Positions 19,790 to 28,199 of a DNA stretch of 62,154 nt are shown one piece after another. The notes beneath the pieces are model-generated. The model was not told the origin of the DNA. It ran no database searches and saw nothing but the letters and a program-made list of their open reading frames with translations. The position numbers and the translations under genes are program-made. Source of the DNA: Sphingomonadales bacterium (GTDB lineage: Bacteria; Pseudomonadota; Alphaproteobacteria; Sphingomonadales; Sphingomonadaceae); contig JAQGKX010000085.1 of assembly GCA_028289885.1 (NCBI GenBank), forward strand, positions 1 through 62,154. The letters run 5' to 3'. The stretch's first letter is position 1. The number at the start of each line of letters is the position of its first letter.

Positions 19790-20071
19790 ATGGACTTCAT
19801 CAGCATCCTCTCCATCTTCGTGATGGCCTGTTTCGTCGGTTATTACGTCGTCTGGTCGGTCACCCCCGCGCTGCACACGCCGCTCATGGCGGTGACCAAC
19901 GCGATTTCGTCGGTGATTATCGTCGGCGCATTGATCGCGTCCGCTGCGCCGGGTAGCGACACGTCGAAATATCTCGGATTGCTTGCCGTCGTGCTGGCCA
20001 GCGTCAACATTTTCGGCGGGTTTGCCGTCACGGCGCGAATGCTCGCCATGTATAAGAAAAAGGAACGGTAA
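19790..20071 (+). CDS. pntAB: NAD(P) transhydrogenase subunit alpha part 2 (membrane)
   Basis: A 93-residue membrane protein with three hydrophobic helices (FISILSIFVMACFVGYYVVW, AISSVIIVGALIAS, YLGLLAVVLASVNIFGGFAV). It ends in the FGGFAVTARMLAMYKKK motif typical of PntA2. It provides half of the proton channel domain II together with the N-terminus of PntB. Its stop overlaps the pntB ATG by one base. Confidence 0.95.
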   Translation: MDFISILSIFVMACFVGYYVVWSVTPALHTPLMAVTNAISSVIIVGALIASAAPGSDTSKYLGLLAVVLASVNIFGGFAVTARMLAMYKKKER

Positions 20072-21483
20072 TGGAGCAGGTCGTCCAGAACCCGTTCGTC
20101 GGTCTCGCCTATCTGGTCGCGGGGGTCTGTTTCATCCTGGCGCTTCGCGGCCTGTCGTCGCCCGCCACCAGCCAACGCGGTAATCGCTATGGCATGATCG
20201 GCATGGTCATTGCGGTCGGCACGACATTGCTCGTCCACCACACTGCGAACCTGCCTGAAATCATTATAGCTATCGCTATCGGTGCGGCCATCGGCATCAT
20301 CACCGCGCGCAAGATCGCGATGACCGACATGCCGCAGCTTGTCGCCGCATTCCACTCGCTCGTCGGTCTTGCCGCCGTGCTGGTGGCAGCTGCTGCGTTT
20401 CTCAACCCGGCAGCGTTCGGCATCCTTGATGCCAGCGGCACGATTGAACCCGTCAGCCGCATCGAAATGGGCCTTGGCGTGGCCATCGGCGCGATTACGT
20501 TCAGCGGGTCGATCATCGCGTTTCTGAAACTCAACGGAAACATGGGCGGCAAGCCGATCATGCTGCCTGGACGCCACGTCATCAACCTTGCGCTGTTGGT
20601 CGGCATCCTCGGCCTCGTCGCTTACTTCACCACCGACCAGTCGGCATGGGTGTTCTTCACGATCACCGCGCTGGCGTTCGTCATCGGCTTCCTGCTGATC
20701 GTGCCCATTGGCGGCGCGGACATGCCGGTCGTCGTGTCGATGCTGAACAGCTATTCCGGCTGGGCGGCGGCGGCGATGGGCTTCACGCTCCACAACACCG
20801 CGATGATCATCACCGGCGCGCTCGTCGGATCGTCGGGTGCGATCCTGAGCTACATCATGTGCAAGGCCATGAACCGCAGCTTCATCAGCGTTATCGCTGG
20901 CGGGTTCGGGGCTGCTGCCGGACCATCGGGTGGCGACGCAAAAACCGACCGTCCATGGAAACGCGGATCGGCCGAAGACGCTGCCTATATGATGGCGCAG
21001 GCCGATCAGGTTATCATCGTCCCCGGCTATGGCATGGCCGTCGCGCAGGCGCAGCACGTCCTCCGCGAAATGGGCGATTTGCTGAAGAAACAGGGCGTGA
21101 AGGTGAAATACGCCATTCACCCGGTCGCCGGGCGCATGCCCGGCCACATGAACGTTCTGCTTGCCGAAGCCAACGTGCCGTATGACGATGTGTTCGAACT
21201 GGAGGACATCAACAGCGAGTTCGCCCAGACCGACGTCGCCTTCATCATCGGCGCAAACGATGTCGTGAACCCGGCAGCGAAGACCGACGCCGGATCGCCC
21301 ATCTATGGCATGCCGGTATTCGACGTCGGCAAGGCAAAGACAATCTTCTTCATCAAGCGCAGCATGGGTGGCGTTGGTTATGCAGGCGTCGATAACGACG
21401 TGTTCTACATGGACCAGACGATGATGTTGCTGGCCGATGCGAAGAAGATGGTCGAGGACATCAACAAGGCGCTGGCGCACTAA
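20071..21483 (+). CDS. pntB: NAD(P) transhydrogenase subunit beta
   Basis: A 470-residue inner-membrane subunit. About eight hydrophobic helices make the rest of the proton path: LVHHTANLPEIIIAIAIGAA, MPQLVAAFHSLVGLAAVL and ADMPVVVSMLNSYSGWAAAA, the last two being family signatures. A soluble NADP-binding domain III follows, with IIVPGYGMAVAQAQH, YAIHPVAGRMPGHMNVLLAE, FIIGANDVVNPAA and MPVFDVGKAKTIFFIKRSM. The complex uses the proton gradient to make NADPH. The gene is complete and ends at 21483, just before a palindromic repeat. Confidence 0.96.
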   Translation: MEQVVQNPFVGLAYLVAGVCFILALRGLSSPATSQRGNRYGMIGMVIAVGTTLLVHHTANLPEIIIAIAIGAAIGIITARKIAMTDMPQLVAAFHSLVGLAAVLVAAAAFLNPAAFGILDASGTIEPVSRIEMGLGVAIGAITFSGSIIAFLKLNGNMGGKPIMLPGRHVINLALLVGILGLVAYFTTDQSAWVFFTITALAFVIGFLLIVPIGGADMPVVVSMLNSYSGWAAAAMGFTLHNTAMIITGALVGSSGAILSYIMCKAMNRSFISVIAGGFGAAAGPSGGDAKTDRPWKRGSAEDAAYMMAQADQVIIVPGYGMAVAQAQHVLREMGDLLKKQGVKVKYAIHPVAGRMPGHMNVLLAEANVPYDDVFELEDINSEFAQTDVAFIIGANDVVNPAAKTDAGSPIYGMPVFDVGKAKTIFFIKRSMGGVGYAGVDNDVFYMDQTMMLLADAKKMVEDINKALAH

Positions 21484-21510
21484 GGCGGATTGCTTCTTAT
21501 TCCGTTAGAC

Positions 21511-21573
21511 CGAGCGTAGTCGAGGGACGGGCCACCTGCATCACTGTTGCGGAACGTGTCTCGACTACGCTCG
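21511..21573. repeat. REP-like inverted repeat between pntB and motB
   Basis: CGAGCGTAGTCGA (21511-21523) is perfectly matched by its complement TCGACTACGCTCG (21561-21573), with 37 bases between. The core CGAGCGTAGTCGAG is a dispersed palindromic repeat in sphingomonad and related genomes. It can fold as an RNA hairpin and may end both convergent transcripts. Its right arm overlaps the last codons and the stop codon of motB. Confidence 0.75.
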
Positions 21574-22479
21574 ACACAAGCGGGCTTTGGTGGAGCCCGG
21601 AGCACTACCCCCCGTCCACCCCAGCGTAATCGACATCCGTCGGTTCCTCGGGTCGAGACGATCCCCCGGCACATAAGGCTCGCGGTCCGCCACCCCCTCG
21701 ATCCGTGCGAACCGCGGCCGGGCGACCCCCGCGATCAACAAGGCCTGCCGCGTCGCCTCCGCCCTTGCCGTTGAAAGCAGCCAGTTGTTCATCGGACCCA
21801 TCGCCGCATAGGGCAGGGCGTCGGTGTGTCCCCGCACAATTAGATCGTTAGGCAAATCCGCTGCGACCTTTGCCACCTCCGCGATCAGGTCGCGTGCATC
21901 CGGTGACAGTCGGTCGGTCGCCGTCGCAAACATCGAAAAGTCCGCCTCGTCGACAATATCGATCCGTAGCCCGTCGCGCGTTTCGGTGAAGCGGATGTTC
22001 TTCACCAGCCGCTTCAATCCCGGCTTGCTGTCGATCCGGACCTGCAGCGCGCGCTTCAGATCCTCAAACCGTTTGCGATCGGCCAGTTTGGGGTCGGCAC
22101 CGTTCCCGACAGCCTTGCCATTCGCGACGTCCTGCGGGAGCGTGAGCGATCGCGAGCCCACCCCGTTCGCGCGGCTGAGGTAATTGTCGCGACTCTCGAT
22201 CGAATCCCCGCCGAACATGCCATCCGAGCCGGAACTCGCGGTTCGCATTTCCACCAGGGTCGGGCTGAAATAATCGGCAATCGACTTGCGCTGTTTTTCG
22301 GTCGTCGCGCCAAGCAGCCACATCAGCAGGAAAAACGCCATCATCGCGGTCACGAAATCGGCATAGGCGACCTTCCACGCGCCGCCATGATGCGCACTAT
22401 GGGGTGCCTGGACGATCTTCCTTACGATGATGGGGCGTACGGGCGGCTCGTTCTTGCCGCGTTTCGGGGCCAGGCTCAT
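21565..22479 (-). CDS. motB: Flagellar motor stator protein MotB
   Basis: A 304-residue stator subunit with one N-terminal transmembrane helix (AWKVAYADFVTAMMAFFLLMWL) holding the conserved Asp that carries protons. A plug/linker with IADYFSP follows, then a C-terminal OmpA-like peptidoglycan-binding domain (DLIVRGHTDALPYAAMGPMN, LSTARAEATRQALL, NRRMSITL). The DFVTAMMAFFLLMWL motif points to a proton-driven motor. The final 15 or so residues (GGSAPGSTKARLCRA) run into the REP-like repeat, which supplies the stop codon. The start overlaps the motA stop (ATGA). Confidence 0.95.
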   Translation of the reverse strand: MSLAPKRGKNEPPVRPIIVRKIVQAPHSAHHGGAWKVAYADFVTAMMAFFLLMWLLGATTEKQRKSIADYFSPTLVEMRTASSGSDGMFGGDSIESRDNYLSRANGVGSRSLTLPQDVANGKAVGNGADPKLADRKRFEDLKRALQVRIDSKPGLKRLVKNIRFTETRDGLRIDIVDEADFSMFATATDRLSPDARDLIAEVAKVAADLPNDLIVRGHTDALPYAAMGPMNNWLLSTARAEATRQALLIAGVARPRFARIEGVADREPYVPGDRLDPRNRRMSITLGWTGGSAPGSTKARLCRA

Positions 22480-23339
22480 TTGCCCCGTATCCCGTCGAAC
22501 ACTTCGGCGAAACTGGGCTGCACACCATGCGCAAGGCCCGACCGCGCCGCCTCGATCACCAGCGGCTGCGGGTGGCCGTGCAGCGACGCCACGATGATCT
22601 GTTTCACCACGCCATAGATCGCGCCATCCTCCTCGATTACCACGCGCGCCTTGGTCGCGAACGGCCCGACCACGCCATAGGCGAGCAACACGCCGAGGAA
22701 GGTTCCGACCAGTGCCGACCCGATCATGGCGCCAAGCACCGCAGGGGGCTGGTCGATCGACCCCATCGTCTTCACGACGCCGAGCACCGCCGCGACGATG
22801 CCGAGCGCGGGCAGGGCATCGGCCAGATTCTGCAGATTGTCGGCAGGCCCGATCGCTTCACGGTGGTGCGTCCTGATCGCGTTATCCATCACGTCATCGA
22901 CCGCGTAAGGATCGAGCGACCCCGACGATATGACGACCAGCCGCAACGTGTCGGCGATCAGATGGACCAGCGTCTTGTCTTTCAACAATCGGGGATATTC
23001 AGCGAAAACGGCAGAGGCGGCGGGGTCCTCGATATGCGGCTCCACCGCGACCGGCCCCTCGACGCGCAGCATTTTCATCAGGCGCGACACCAGAAAGATC
23101 GTGTCCAGATAATCCTGCTTCTTCCATGCCGGTCCCTTGAAGACCTTGGCGATCCCCCCGCCCAGCGCCTTTAATTGCACGCCCGAGTTGCCGACGATCA
23201 ACGAAGCCGCCGCCGCGCCGCCGATGATGAGCATCTCGTGCGGCAGCGCCTCGAGCACCGGCATCAGATTGCCCCCGGTCAGCGCGAACCCGCCGAATAC
23301 CATGGAGATGAGGACGATCAGGCCGATAGCTGGAAACAT
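22476..23339 (-). CDS. motA: Flagellar motor stator protein MotA
   Basis: A 287-residue stator subunit with four transmembrane helices: two near the N-terminus (FPAIGLIVLISMVFGGFAL and MLIIGGAAAASLIVG) and two after residue 165 (LPALGIVAAVLGVVKTMGSI and GSALVGTFLGVLLAYGVVGP). The cytoplasmic loop contains the charged residues that contact FliG. The GVVKTMG and LVGTFLGVLLAYG blocks are MotA signatures. It is separated from the main flagellar operons and has its own upstream region with a weak sigma-28-like site. Confidence 0.95.
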   Translation of the reverse strand: MFPAIGLIVLISMVFGGFALTGGNLMPVLEALPHEMLIIGGAAAASLIVGNSGVQLKALGGGIAKVFKGPAWKKQDYLDTIFLVSRLMKMLRVEGPVAVEPHIEDPAASAVFAEYPRLLKDKTLVHLIADTLRLVVISSGSLDPYAVDDVMDNAIRTHHREAIGPADNLQNLADALPALGIVAAVLGVVKTMGSIDQPPAVLGAMIGSALVGTFLGVLLAYGVVGPFATKARVVIEEDGAIYGVVKQIIVASLHGHPQPLVIEAARSGLAHGVQPSFAEVFDGIRGK

Positions 23340-23374
23340 GGTGGCGCGGGTCCTCGGTCGCGGGGTGTTCCATG

Positions 23375-23400
23375 TTAACGACCGGGGGGCGGGGAGTTTA
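23375..23400 (-). promoter_or_regulatory. Weak sigma-28-like promoter before motA
   Basis: On the minus strand TAAA (23400-23397), a 14-base gap and GTCGTTAA (23382-23375) resemble TAAA-N15-GCCGWTAA, but the spacing is one base short and the -10 box has a mismatch. motA would be a natural FliA target. Confidence 0.35.
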
Positions 23401-23515
23401 AGTGGTGGCTTTGCGGTTTGACGGCAAACACCCGTTTGTGGTCATTGAACATGAATGTCTGGAATTGTGAAAATCCGACGTTGCTCCAGAGTTCCAAACG
23501 AGGCAGCTTGCCAGA

Positions 23516-23842
23516 ATGAAGCACTTAGAAGCGTTGTTCGTCGTCGAGGTCACCCCAGAAGATGAAATTGTCTGTCGAGCGCCCAAACGGGCCGAACAGC
23601 GCATCAGGATGGCTGATCTTGCGGCAGTCTACGTTGAGACAAATGAAAGCGGCCCTTGGGGAGCAGACGTTTGGTGGTTGCTGAACGACAACACCGGGCA
23701 GACCAAGGTAGCGTTTCCGCAGTTGGCAACCGGCGAGGAAGCCGCGCTTGAAAGGTTGCGGCTACTACCAGGCTTTGCGGTGCAGGGGATGAACTCGACT
23801 GAAAATACCCGGTTTATCTGCTGGCCGAAGCCCGCGCTTTGA
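23516..23842 (+). CDS. Conserved hypothetical protein (108 aa)
   Basis: A 108-residue cytoplasmic protein with the pattern FVVEVTPEDEIVCRAP, then MADLAAVYVETNESGPWGAD, VWWLLND and a C-terminal ALERLRLLPGF...TRFICWPK. It resembles a family of about 100-residue bacterial proteins of unknown function built around ETN(D/E)SGP...DVWW. No membrane segment, signal or catalytic motif is visible. It lies alone on the plus strand between motA and flgL and is AT-richer than the flagellar genes, so it may be an insertion into the cluster. Flagellar function is not implied. Confidence 0.65.
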   Translation: MKHLEALFVVEVTPEDEIVCRAPKRAEQRIRMADLAAVYVETNESGPWGADVWWLLNDNTGQTKVAFPQLATGEEAALERLRLLPGFAVQGMNSTENTRFICWPKPAL

Positions 23843-23885
23843 TGTCCGGTTGGGCGAAAGCCGTGGCCCTGACCATAAAACACAT

Positions 23886-24013
23886 GTTTGTCGTACACTC
23901 CCCTAGGTAAAATGCTGAAACTTGCCCGATATTGGTGGCAAATCGGACCTTAATGTACGACAAACCCTGCCGCCTTGCTAAGTGTACGATAACCTCGAAT
24001 CAGGGTTTGTCGT
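23886..24013. repeat. Overlapping inverted repeats of TGTACGACAAAC in the motA-flgL gap
   Basis: GTTTGTCGTACA (23886-23897) is a perfect 12-bp inverted match to TGTACGACAAAC (23954-23965). ACGACAAACCCTG (23957-23969) is a perfect 13-bp inverted match to CAGGGTTTGTCGT (24001-24013). TGTACGA recurs at 23983-23989. The central copy can pair with either flank but not both at once. Possible roles are a terminator system for flgL (minus strand) or a cluster of operators. Confidence 0.55.
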
Positions 24014-24039
24014 CACCCCGAAAAAACCGACACGAACCC

Positions 24040-24879
24040 TCACCCCAACAGGTCGAACAACGTCCGCCGGTTGACCTTTGCGAAGAGCGCCTGCGCGGCG
24101 TCGAGGGCGAGTTGATCGCCTTGCATGCGCGCGATCGTGCCGGGGACGTCGGTTGCCTCCAGCGTCTGGCGCTCCTCCGCGCCGTTGGTCTGGGCGGCGG
24201 TCAGGCGGTCGCGGGCGCTGTCGATCCGCGCCGCCCGGACGCCCTGTTCGCCGCGCACGGCGGACAGATGGTCGCTTGCGGCGGCGACGTCCGCCAAGGC
24301 AGCGGCCCGCGCCGCCGCACTGGTGTCAAGGGCCGCCCCTGCGTTTCGCAGCAGCGTTGCAATGCCGACAGACCCACCGCCAGCCCTCACGGTGAAAGCA
24401 TCGGCATAGGTCGCAGTCGCCGTCAGCGTGACATCGCGCCCGACCGGGACGCCGGTCGCGGTTTGCACCGGAAACACCCGCGCCCCGCTCGCGTCGGTTT
24501 CACCCGAGACGGCGTCGACCTCGTCGGCGAGCCCGGCCAGTTCACTCGCAATGCCCGCGCGATCAGCCTGGCTCAATGTGTCGCTGGCCGCGCTCGTAAC
24601 CAGTTCGCGCGCGCGGTCGAGCAAGATGCCGATAGCGGATAGGGCGCTGTCCGCCCGCGCCGCGATCGATGCAGCGCCATCGGCATTCGCGGACCAGATT
24701 TTCATGTCGATATCGTGCCGCCGCAGTACCGCCAGTCGCGCGCTTGCCGTCGGGTCTTCCGATGCCGCCTGAAGGCGCTTGCCCGATGCGATGTCCGACT
24801 GCCCGCGCGCGATCCGTGCCGATAGCCCCGCCTGCCGCGCAATATCGGTGTCGATGCGAAATCGTGTCCCGTTAATCAT
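24040..24879 (-). CDS. flgL: Flagellar hook-filament junction protein FlgL
   Basis: A 279-residue junction protein exported by the flagellar type III system. The N-terminus INGTRFRIDTDIARQAGLSA and SDIASGKRLQAASEDPTASA correspond to the D0/D1 helices of flagellin-like proteins, with the SGKR-hydrophobic-x-x-ASEDP signature. The C-terminus LALDAAQALFAKVNRRTLFDLL mirrors the flagellin C-terminal helix. Length is at the low end for FlgL. It is the last gene of the flgB-flgL operon and its start overlaps flgK by four bases. Confidence 0.9.
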   Translation of the reverse strand: MINGTRFRIDTDIARQAGLSARIARGQSDIASGKRLQAASEDPTASARLAVLRRHDIDMKIWSANADGAASIAARADSALSAIGILLDRARELVTSAASDTLSQADRAGIASELAGLADEVDAVSGETDASGARVFPVQTATGVPVGRDVTLTATATYADAFTVRAGGGSVGIATLLRNAGAALDTSAAARAAALADVAAASDHLSAVRGEQGVRAARIDSARDRLTAAQTNGAEERQTLEATDVPGTIARMQGDQLALDAAQALFAKVNRRTLFDLLG

Positions 24880-26207
24880 CTGAATAGCCCCAATATGGTG
24901 TCGAGCAGTTCTTTCGCCGTCTGGATGATCCGCGCCGAACCTTCATAGGCCTGTTGAAAGCGCAGCAAATCGGCGGCTTCATGGTCAAGATCGACGCCCT
25001 CCACGCCGTCGCGCGCGGCGTTCGCCGTCGTCTCGCGCGCGCTGGTGACGGCGCGCTGTGTGTTGGCCGAAGCGGTAGACTGTGCCTGTGCGTTGACGAG
25101 GTCATCCCATTGCGCCTCTACGCCGCTATCGTGGCGCACCGTCGCCAGAGCGAGCGCATTGCCACTGGCCGCGCCTCCCGGGGCCGCCAGCGCGAGAGTA
25201 TCGGGATCGGATTGCAGTACCGAAAGCGTGATCGCGCCGCCTGTCGCCGAGAGCAGGGCAGTACCGGGCGCGCCAGCCGCAGTTTGCCCAGCCGCCTGCC
25301 ACCCGTTGACGGCGGTCGCGAAATCTTGCGCCATGCCGTCCAGCGCGCTGCGTCGATCGGAGATGATATTGGCCGCGCTCGCCAGCCCCGCCAGCGCCCC
25401 GCTGGTTGGCTGCAAGGGCGTGCCATTGGCAACGAAGGCCAGCCGCCCGTCGCCTGCAATCGTCATCGAGAGCGTCGCGTGTGCGATCCCGTTCAGCAAC
25501 GGCTGCCCATTGCTCGACAAGGTCGTGGTTCCTTCCGAAGCCGTGACGATATCGACGTTGAGCCGGGCGGAAATGCGATCGACAAGACCGTCGCGCTGGT
25601 CGGATAGCTCGACGAAGGTCGCGGTTCCAGGCCCAGCTGTCTTGATCGCAAGATTGACACTCGCAAGCGTGGCGAGGTCCGAATTCAGTCTATCCATCGA
25701 TGACTGCCCCGCATCGCCCACACCCGAAGCTGCCCGTTGCAGGTCGCCCGCACTCGTCCTGATCGCCTGCGCGGCCTCGTCCATGCTGGCAAGGAAGGCC
25801 GCGCGTGGCTGGCGCGCAACAGGGTCGGCCGCAAGGGCATCGCCAGCCGCGAAGACCTGTGCCAGAGCTGCGCCCACGCCATTGTCGCCATCGGACAGCG
25901 CGGTTTCAGTGACAGTCATCCAGTCGGAGATCGCGCCTGCCTTTGCATCGGCGGAGGTCGCCAGACGCGCCTCACCAATGCGGAACTGGTCGGTCGCGCG
26001 GTCGATCGCGCGTACCTCGACGCCGTCCGACCGATCGGTGTTGCGATAAGCAATACTCGTGCTGCCGCTCGCAACCTCAGTCATGCGGGCGCTGCGGCGT
26101 GCGTAACCGATGGTCTGGGCGTTGGCGATATTGTCGCCGACCGCCCCCAGCGCCGTCTTATAGGCGCGCAGCCCCGACGCACCGATGCTCAACAAGTCGC
26201 TGCTCAT
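24876..26207 (-). CDS. flgK: Flagellar hook-associated protein FlgK
   Basis: A 443-residue first junction protein (E. coli FlgK is about 547). The N-terminus SDLLSIGASGLRAYKTALGA with VGDNIANAQTIGYARRSARM is the rod/hook family motif (NIANA-x-T-x-GYxR). The C-terminal GVDLDHEAADLLRFQQAYEG, followed by IIQTAKELLDTILGLF, is the matching C-terminal helix. The middle region has SDQRDGLVDRISARLNVDIV, a typical FlgK segment. It overlaps flgJ by four bases. Confidence 0.94.
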   Translation of the reverse strand: MSSDLLSIGASGLRAYKTALGAVGDNIANAQTIGYARRSARMTEVASGSTSIAYRNTDRSDGVEVRAIDRATDQFRIGEARLATSADAKAGAISDWMTVTETALSDGDNGVGAALAQVFAAGDALAADPVARQPRAAFLASMDEAAQAIRTSAGDLQRAASGVGDAGQSSMDRLNSDLATLASVNLAIKTAGPGTATFVELSDQRDGLVDRISARLNVDIVTASEGTTTLSSNGQPLLNGIAHATLSMTIAGDGRLAFVANGTPLQPTSGALAGLASAANIISDRRSALDGMAQDFATAVNGWQAAGQTAAGAPGTALLSATGGAITLSVLQSDPDTLALAAPGGAASGNALALATVRHDSGVEAQWDDLVNAQAQSTASANTQRAVTSARETTANAARDGVEGVDLDHEAADLLRFQQAYEGSARIIQTAKELLDTILGLFR

Positions 26208-26464
26208 GCCACACGGCCTATCGTCGGTTGGGCTTTCATCTGTTTTTCCACCATGTCCGCGACGCCGAAACTGCCGGCCATGCTGTCGGCAAGTTTTGCA
26301 TCGGACATGTCACGGAACTGGGTTGCGGAACTCGATCCGAAAGGGTCATCGGCGAGGGCGGGCGCGCGCATCGATGCGATCATCTGGCGCAGGAAGACGG
26401 CCTCCAGCGACTTGGCCGCCTTGGCCAGCGGTGTGACGGGTGCGGCGGACGTCATCGTAATCAT
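26204..26464 (-). CDS. flgJ: Rod-binding protein (FlgJ N-terminal domain only)
   Basis: An 86-residue protein equal to the rod-capping domain of FlgJ: AAKSLEAVFLRQMIASMRAP, then SATQFRDMSDAKLADSMAGS and GVADMVEKQM. The peptidoglycan hydrolase half present in enterobacterial FlgJ is missing. A lytic transglycosylase encoded at 32899-33627 probably supplies that activity. The gene sits between flgI and flgK, as in other clusters, with four-base overlaps at both ends. Confidence 0.88.
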   Translation of the reverse strand: MITMTSAAPVTPLAKAAKSLEAVFLRQMIASMRAPALADDPFGSSSATQFRDMSDAKLADSMAGSFGVADMVEKQMKAQPTIGRVA

Positions 26465-27546
26465 AGGACAATCAACTCCGCTTTCATGGCCCCGGCCTGT
26501 TTCAGGGCTTCGAGGATGGCGACGAGATCGGCAGGCGAGGCACCGATCCTGTTTACGGCGGCAACGATGTCGCTGAGTGAGGCACCCGGCGCGAACCGGA
26601 ACATCGGATTGCGGGTTTCCTCGACCGTAATGTCGCTTTGCTGTTGAGTGGCTGTCTGGCCATTTGAAAACGGAGCGGGCTGAACGACTTGCGGGTTCTC
26701 ATCGACACGCACCGTCAACTTGCCATGGGTGACGGCGGCGGGCGAAATCCGCACCGCGCCGTTGATGACGACAGTCCCGGTGCGCGCGTTGACGGTGACG
26801 CGGGCGGGGGCCTCGGCGGGCTTGACCTCGATATTCTCGATCTGCGCCATCAACCCGGCGCGAAGTTCGGCCCCCGGCGGCGCGTCGATTGTCACGGACA
26901 CTGCGTCGATGGCGTGAGCACGTCGCCCGCCAAGCCTTTGATTGATAACGTCCGCCACGCGCTGGGCGGTCGTCAGATCGGCATCGCTAAGGTTGAATTG
27001 CAGCGCCGCCGCGCTGGCAAATCCGGTGTCGACGGGATGTTCGACCAGCGCCCCGCCGGGTATCCGTCCAGCCGTCGGCACATTGACGGTCAGCTTCGAT
27101 CCGTCAGCCGCGTCGACGCCCAGGCCACCCACCGCGAGGCTGCCCTGCGCCATCGCGTAAATCTCGTTATCCGCACCGCGCAAGGGCACGAGGATCAGCG
27201 TTCCGCCCCGGAGGGACTTTGCCTTGCCGAGCGCGGAGACGGTGATGTCGAGCCGCTGCCCGGGCTTGGCAAAGGGTGGCAGTTCGGCGGTGATCAGCAC
27301 CGCCGCCGCGTTCTTCAAACTGGGGTTCACGCCGGGAGGCAACGTCAGGCCGAAGCGGCTGACGACGCCTTTCACCCCCTGTGTCGCATAGTCGAGGCTG
27401 TCGTCGCCGGTGCCCGCCAGCCCGACCACGACGCCATAGCCGGTCAACTGGTTGGCGCGCAGGCCCTGAAACGCGCCGAGGTCCTTGATGCGGTCGGCAT
27501 GTGCGGGTGCTGTACCGAATGCCAAAAGGGGGAGGAGCCAGCGCAT
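26461..27546 (-). CDS. flgI: Flagellar P-ring protein FlgI
   Basis: A 361-residue periplasmic P-ring subunit with an N-terminal signal peptide (MRWLLPLLAFGTAPAHADRI). The conserved blocks DLGAFQGLRANQLTGYGVVV, GLAGTGDDS, NAAAVLITAELPPFAKPGQR and ASLSDIVAAVNRIGASPADL are in order, ending with ALKQAGAMKAELIVL, as in typical FlgI. FlgA (32065) should chaperone its assembly. Its ATG shares one base with the flgH stop. Confidence 0.97.
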   Translation of the reverse strand: MRWLLPLLAFGTAPAHADRIKDLGAFQGLRANQLTGYGVVVGLAGTGDDSLDYATQGVKGVVSRFGLTLPPGVNPSLKNAAAVLITAELPPFAKPGQRLDITVSALGKAKSLRGGTLILVPLRGADNEIYAMAQGSLAVGGLGVDAADGSKLTVNVPTAGRIPGGALVEHPVDTGFASAAALQFNLSDADLTTAQRVADVINQRLGGRRAHAIDAVSVTIDAPPGAELRAGLMAQIENIEVKPAEAPARVTVNARTGTVVINGAVRISPAAVTHGKLTVRVDENPQVVQPAPFSNGQTATQQQSDITVEETRNPMFRFAPGASLSDIVAAVNRIGASPADLVAILEALKQAGAMKAELIVL

Positions 27547-28199
27547 CAGAAGGGACTCACAATGCTGAAAAACCGTTGCAGCCAGCCTTGCTTGCTCGCG
27601 TTGGCGACCTCGCCCTTGCCGGCATAGGTGATCCGGGCGTCGGCTATGCGGGTCGAAAACACGCGATTGTCTGGGCCGATATCGGTAGACCTGACCAGTC
27701 CGGAAACGCGGATGATCTCCTCGCCCCGGTTGATCGTCACGGTCTTTTCGCCGCGCACGAGCATCGTCCCGTTGGAGTAAGCCGCAACGATCGTCACGCT
27801 GATTTCGCCCGACAGTGCGTTCGACTGCGCGGCTTGTCCGGTGCCCTTGAACGACTGCGCCCCGCCCATATTCAGATCCGATGGTGCGAACAGGGCGAGG
27901 GGTCCGGTGGCTGGCGGTGAGAGGCCGATCGCTCCGTCGCGGCCAGTTGTTTGCGTCGCAGATTTGGTCGCCTGCGTTCGTTCGACCAAGGCGATCGTCA
28001 AAATGTCGCCAACCATGCTGGCCCGCGTGCCGCTCGTCAGCGGAGCATAGCCCATCGCTGCCTGGAAGATCGCGCCATTCGCAGGCGCGGGCAACGGTGC
28101 CGCAGGGTGGGTCGGGGTGAAATCGGCAGGCGGGGCCTTGCCTGCTATCAGGCAGACCATCCCTGCGACCGCGACCACCTTAAACCTGTTGATTGACAT
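27546..28199 (-). CDS. flgH: Flagellar L-ring protein FlgH, without a normal lipobox
   Basis: A 217-residue outer-membrane L-ring subunit. Conserved FlgH blocks are seen: MVGDILTIALVERTQATKSA, LSGEISVTIVAAYSNGTMLV, RGEKTVTINRGEEIIRVSGL and VFSTRIADARITYAGKGEV. FlgH is normally a lipoprotein with L-x-G-C at the signal cleavage site. Here the corresponding stretch is VCLIAGKAPPADF, with Lys where Cys is expected. The nearest Cys (residue 16) is preceded by AGMV, which is not a lipobox. Either this FlgH is not lipidated or an unusual signal is used. It overlaps the 3' end of flgG by 20 bases. Confidence 0.93.
   Translation of the reverse strand: MSINRFKVVAVAGMVCLIAGKAPPADFTPTHPAAPLPAPANGAIFQAAMGYAPLTSGTRASMVGDILTIALVERTQATKSATQTTGRDGAIGLSPPATGPLALFAPSDLNMGGAQSFKGTGQAAQSNALSGEISVTIVAAYSNGTMLVRGEKTVTINRGEEIIRVSGLVRSTDIGPDNRVFSTRIADARITYAGKGEVANASKQGWLQRFFSIVSPF

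Noticed and set aside
19843-21480. 545-residue minus-strand frame opposite pntAB/pntB
   Set aside because: His/Asp/Arg-rich antisense product with no domain. pntAB and pntB are unmistakable on the other strand.
23881-24020. CRISPR-like array in the motA-flgL gap
   Set aside because: Repeats are few, inverted and overlapping rather than regularly spaced direct repeats with spacers.
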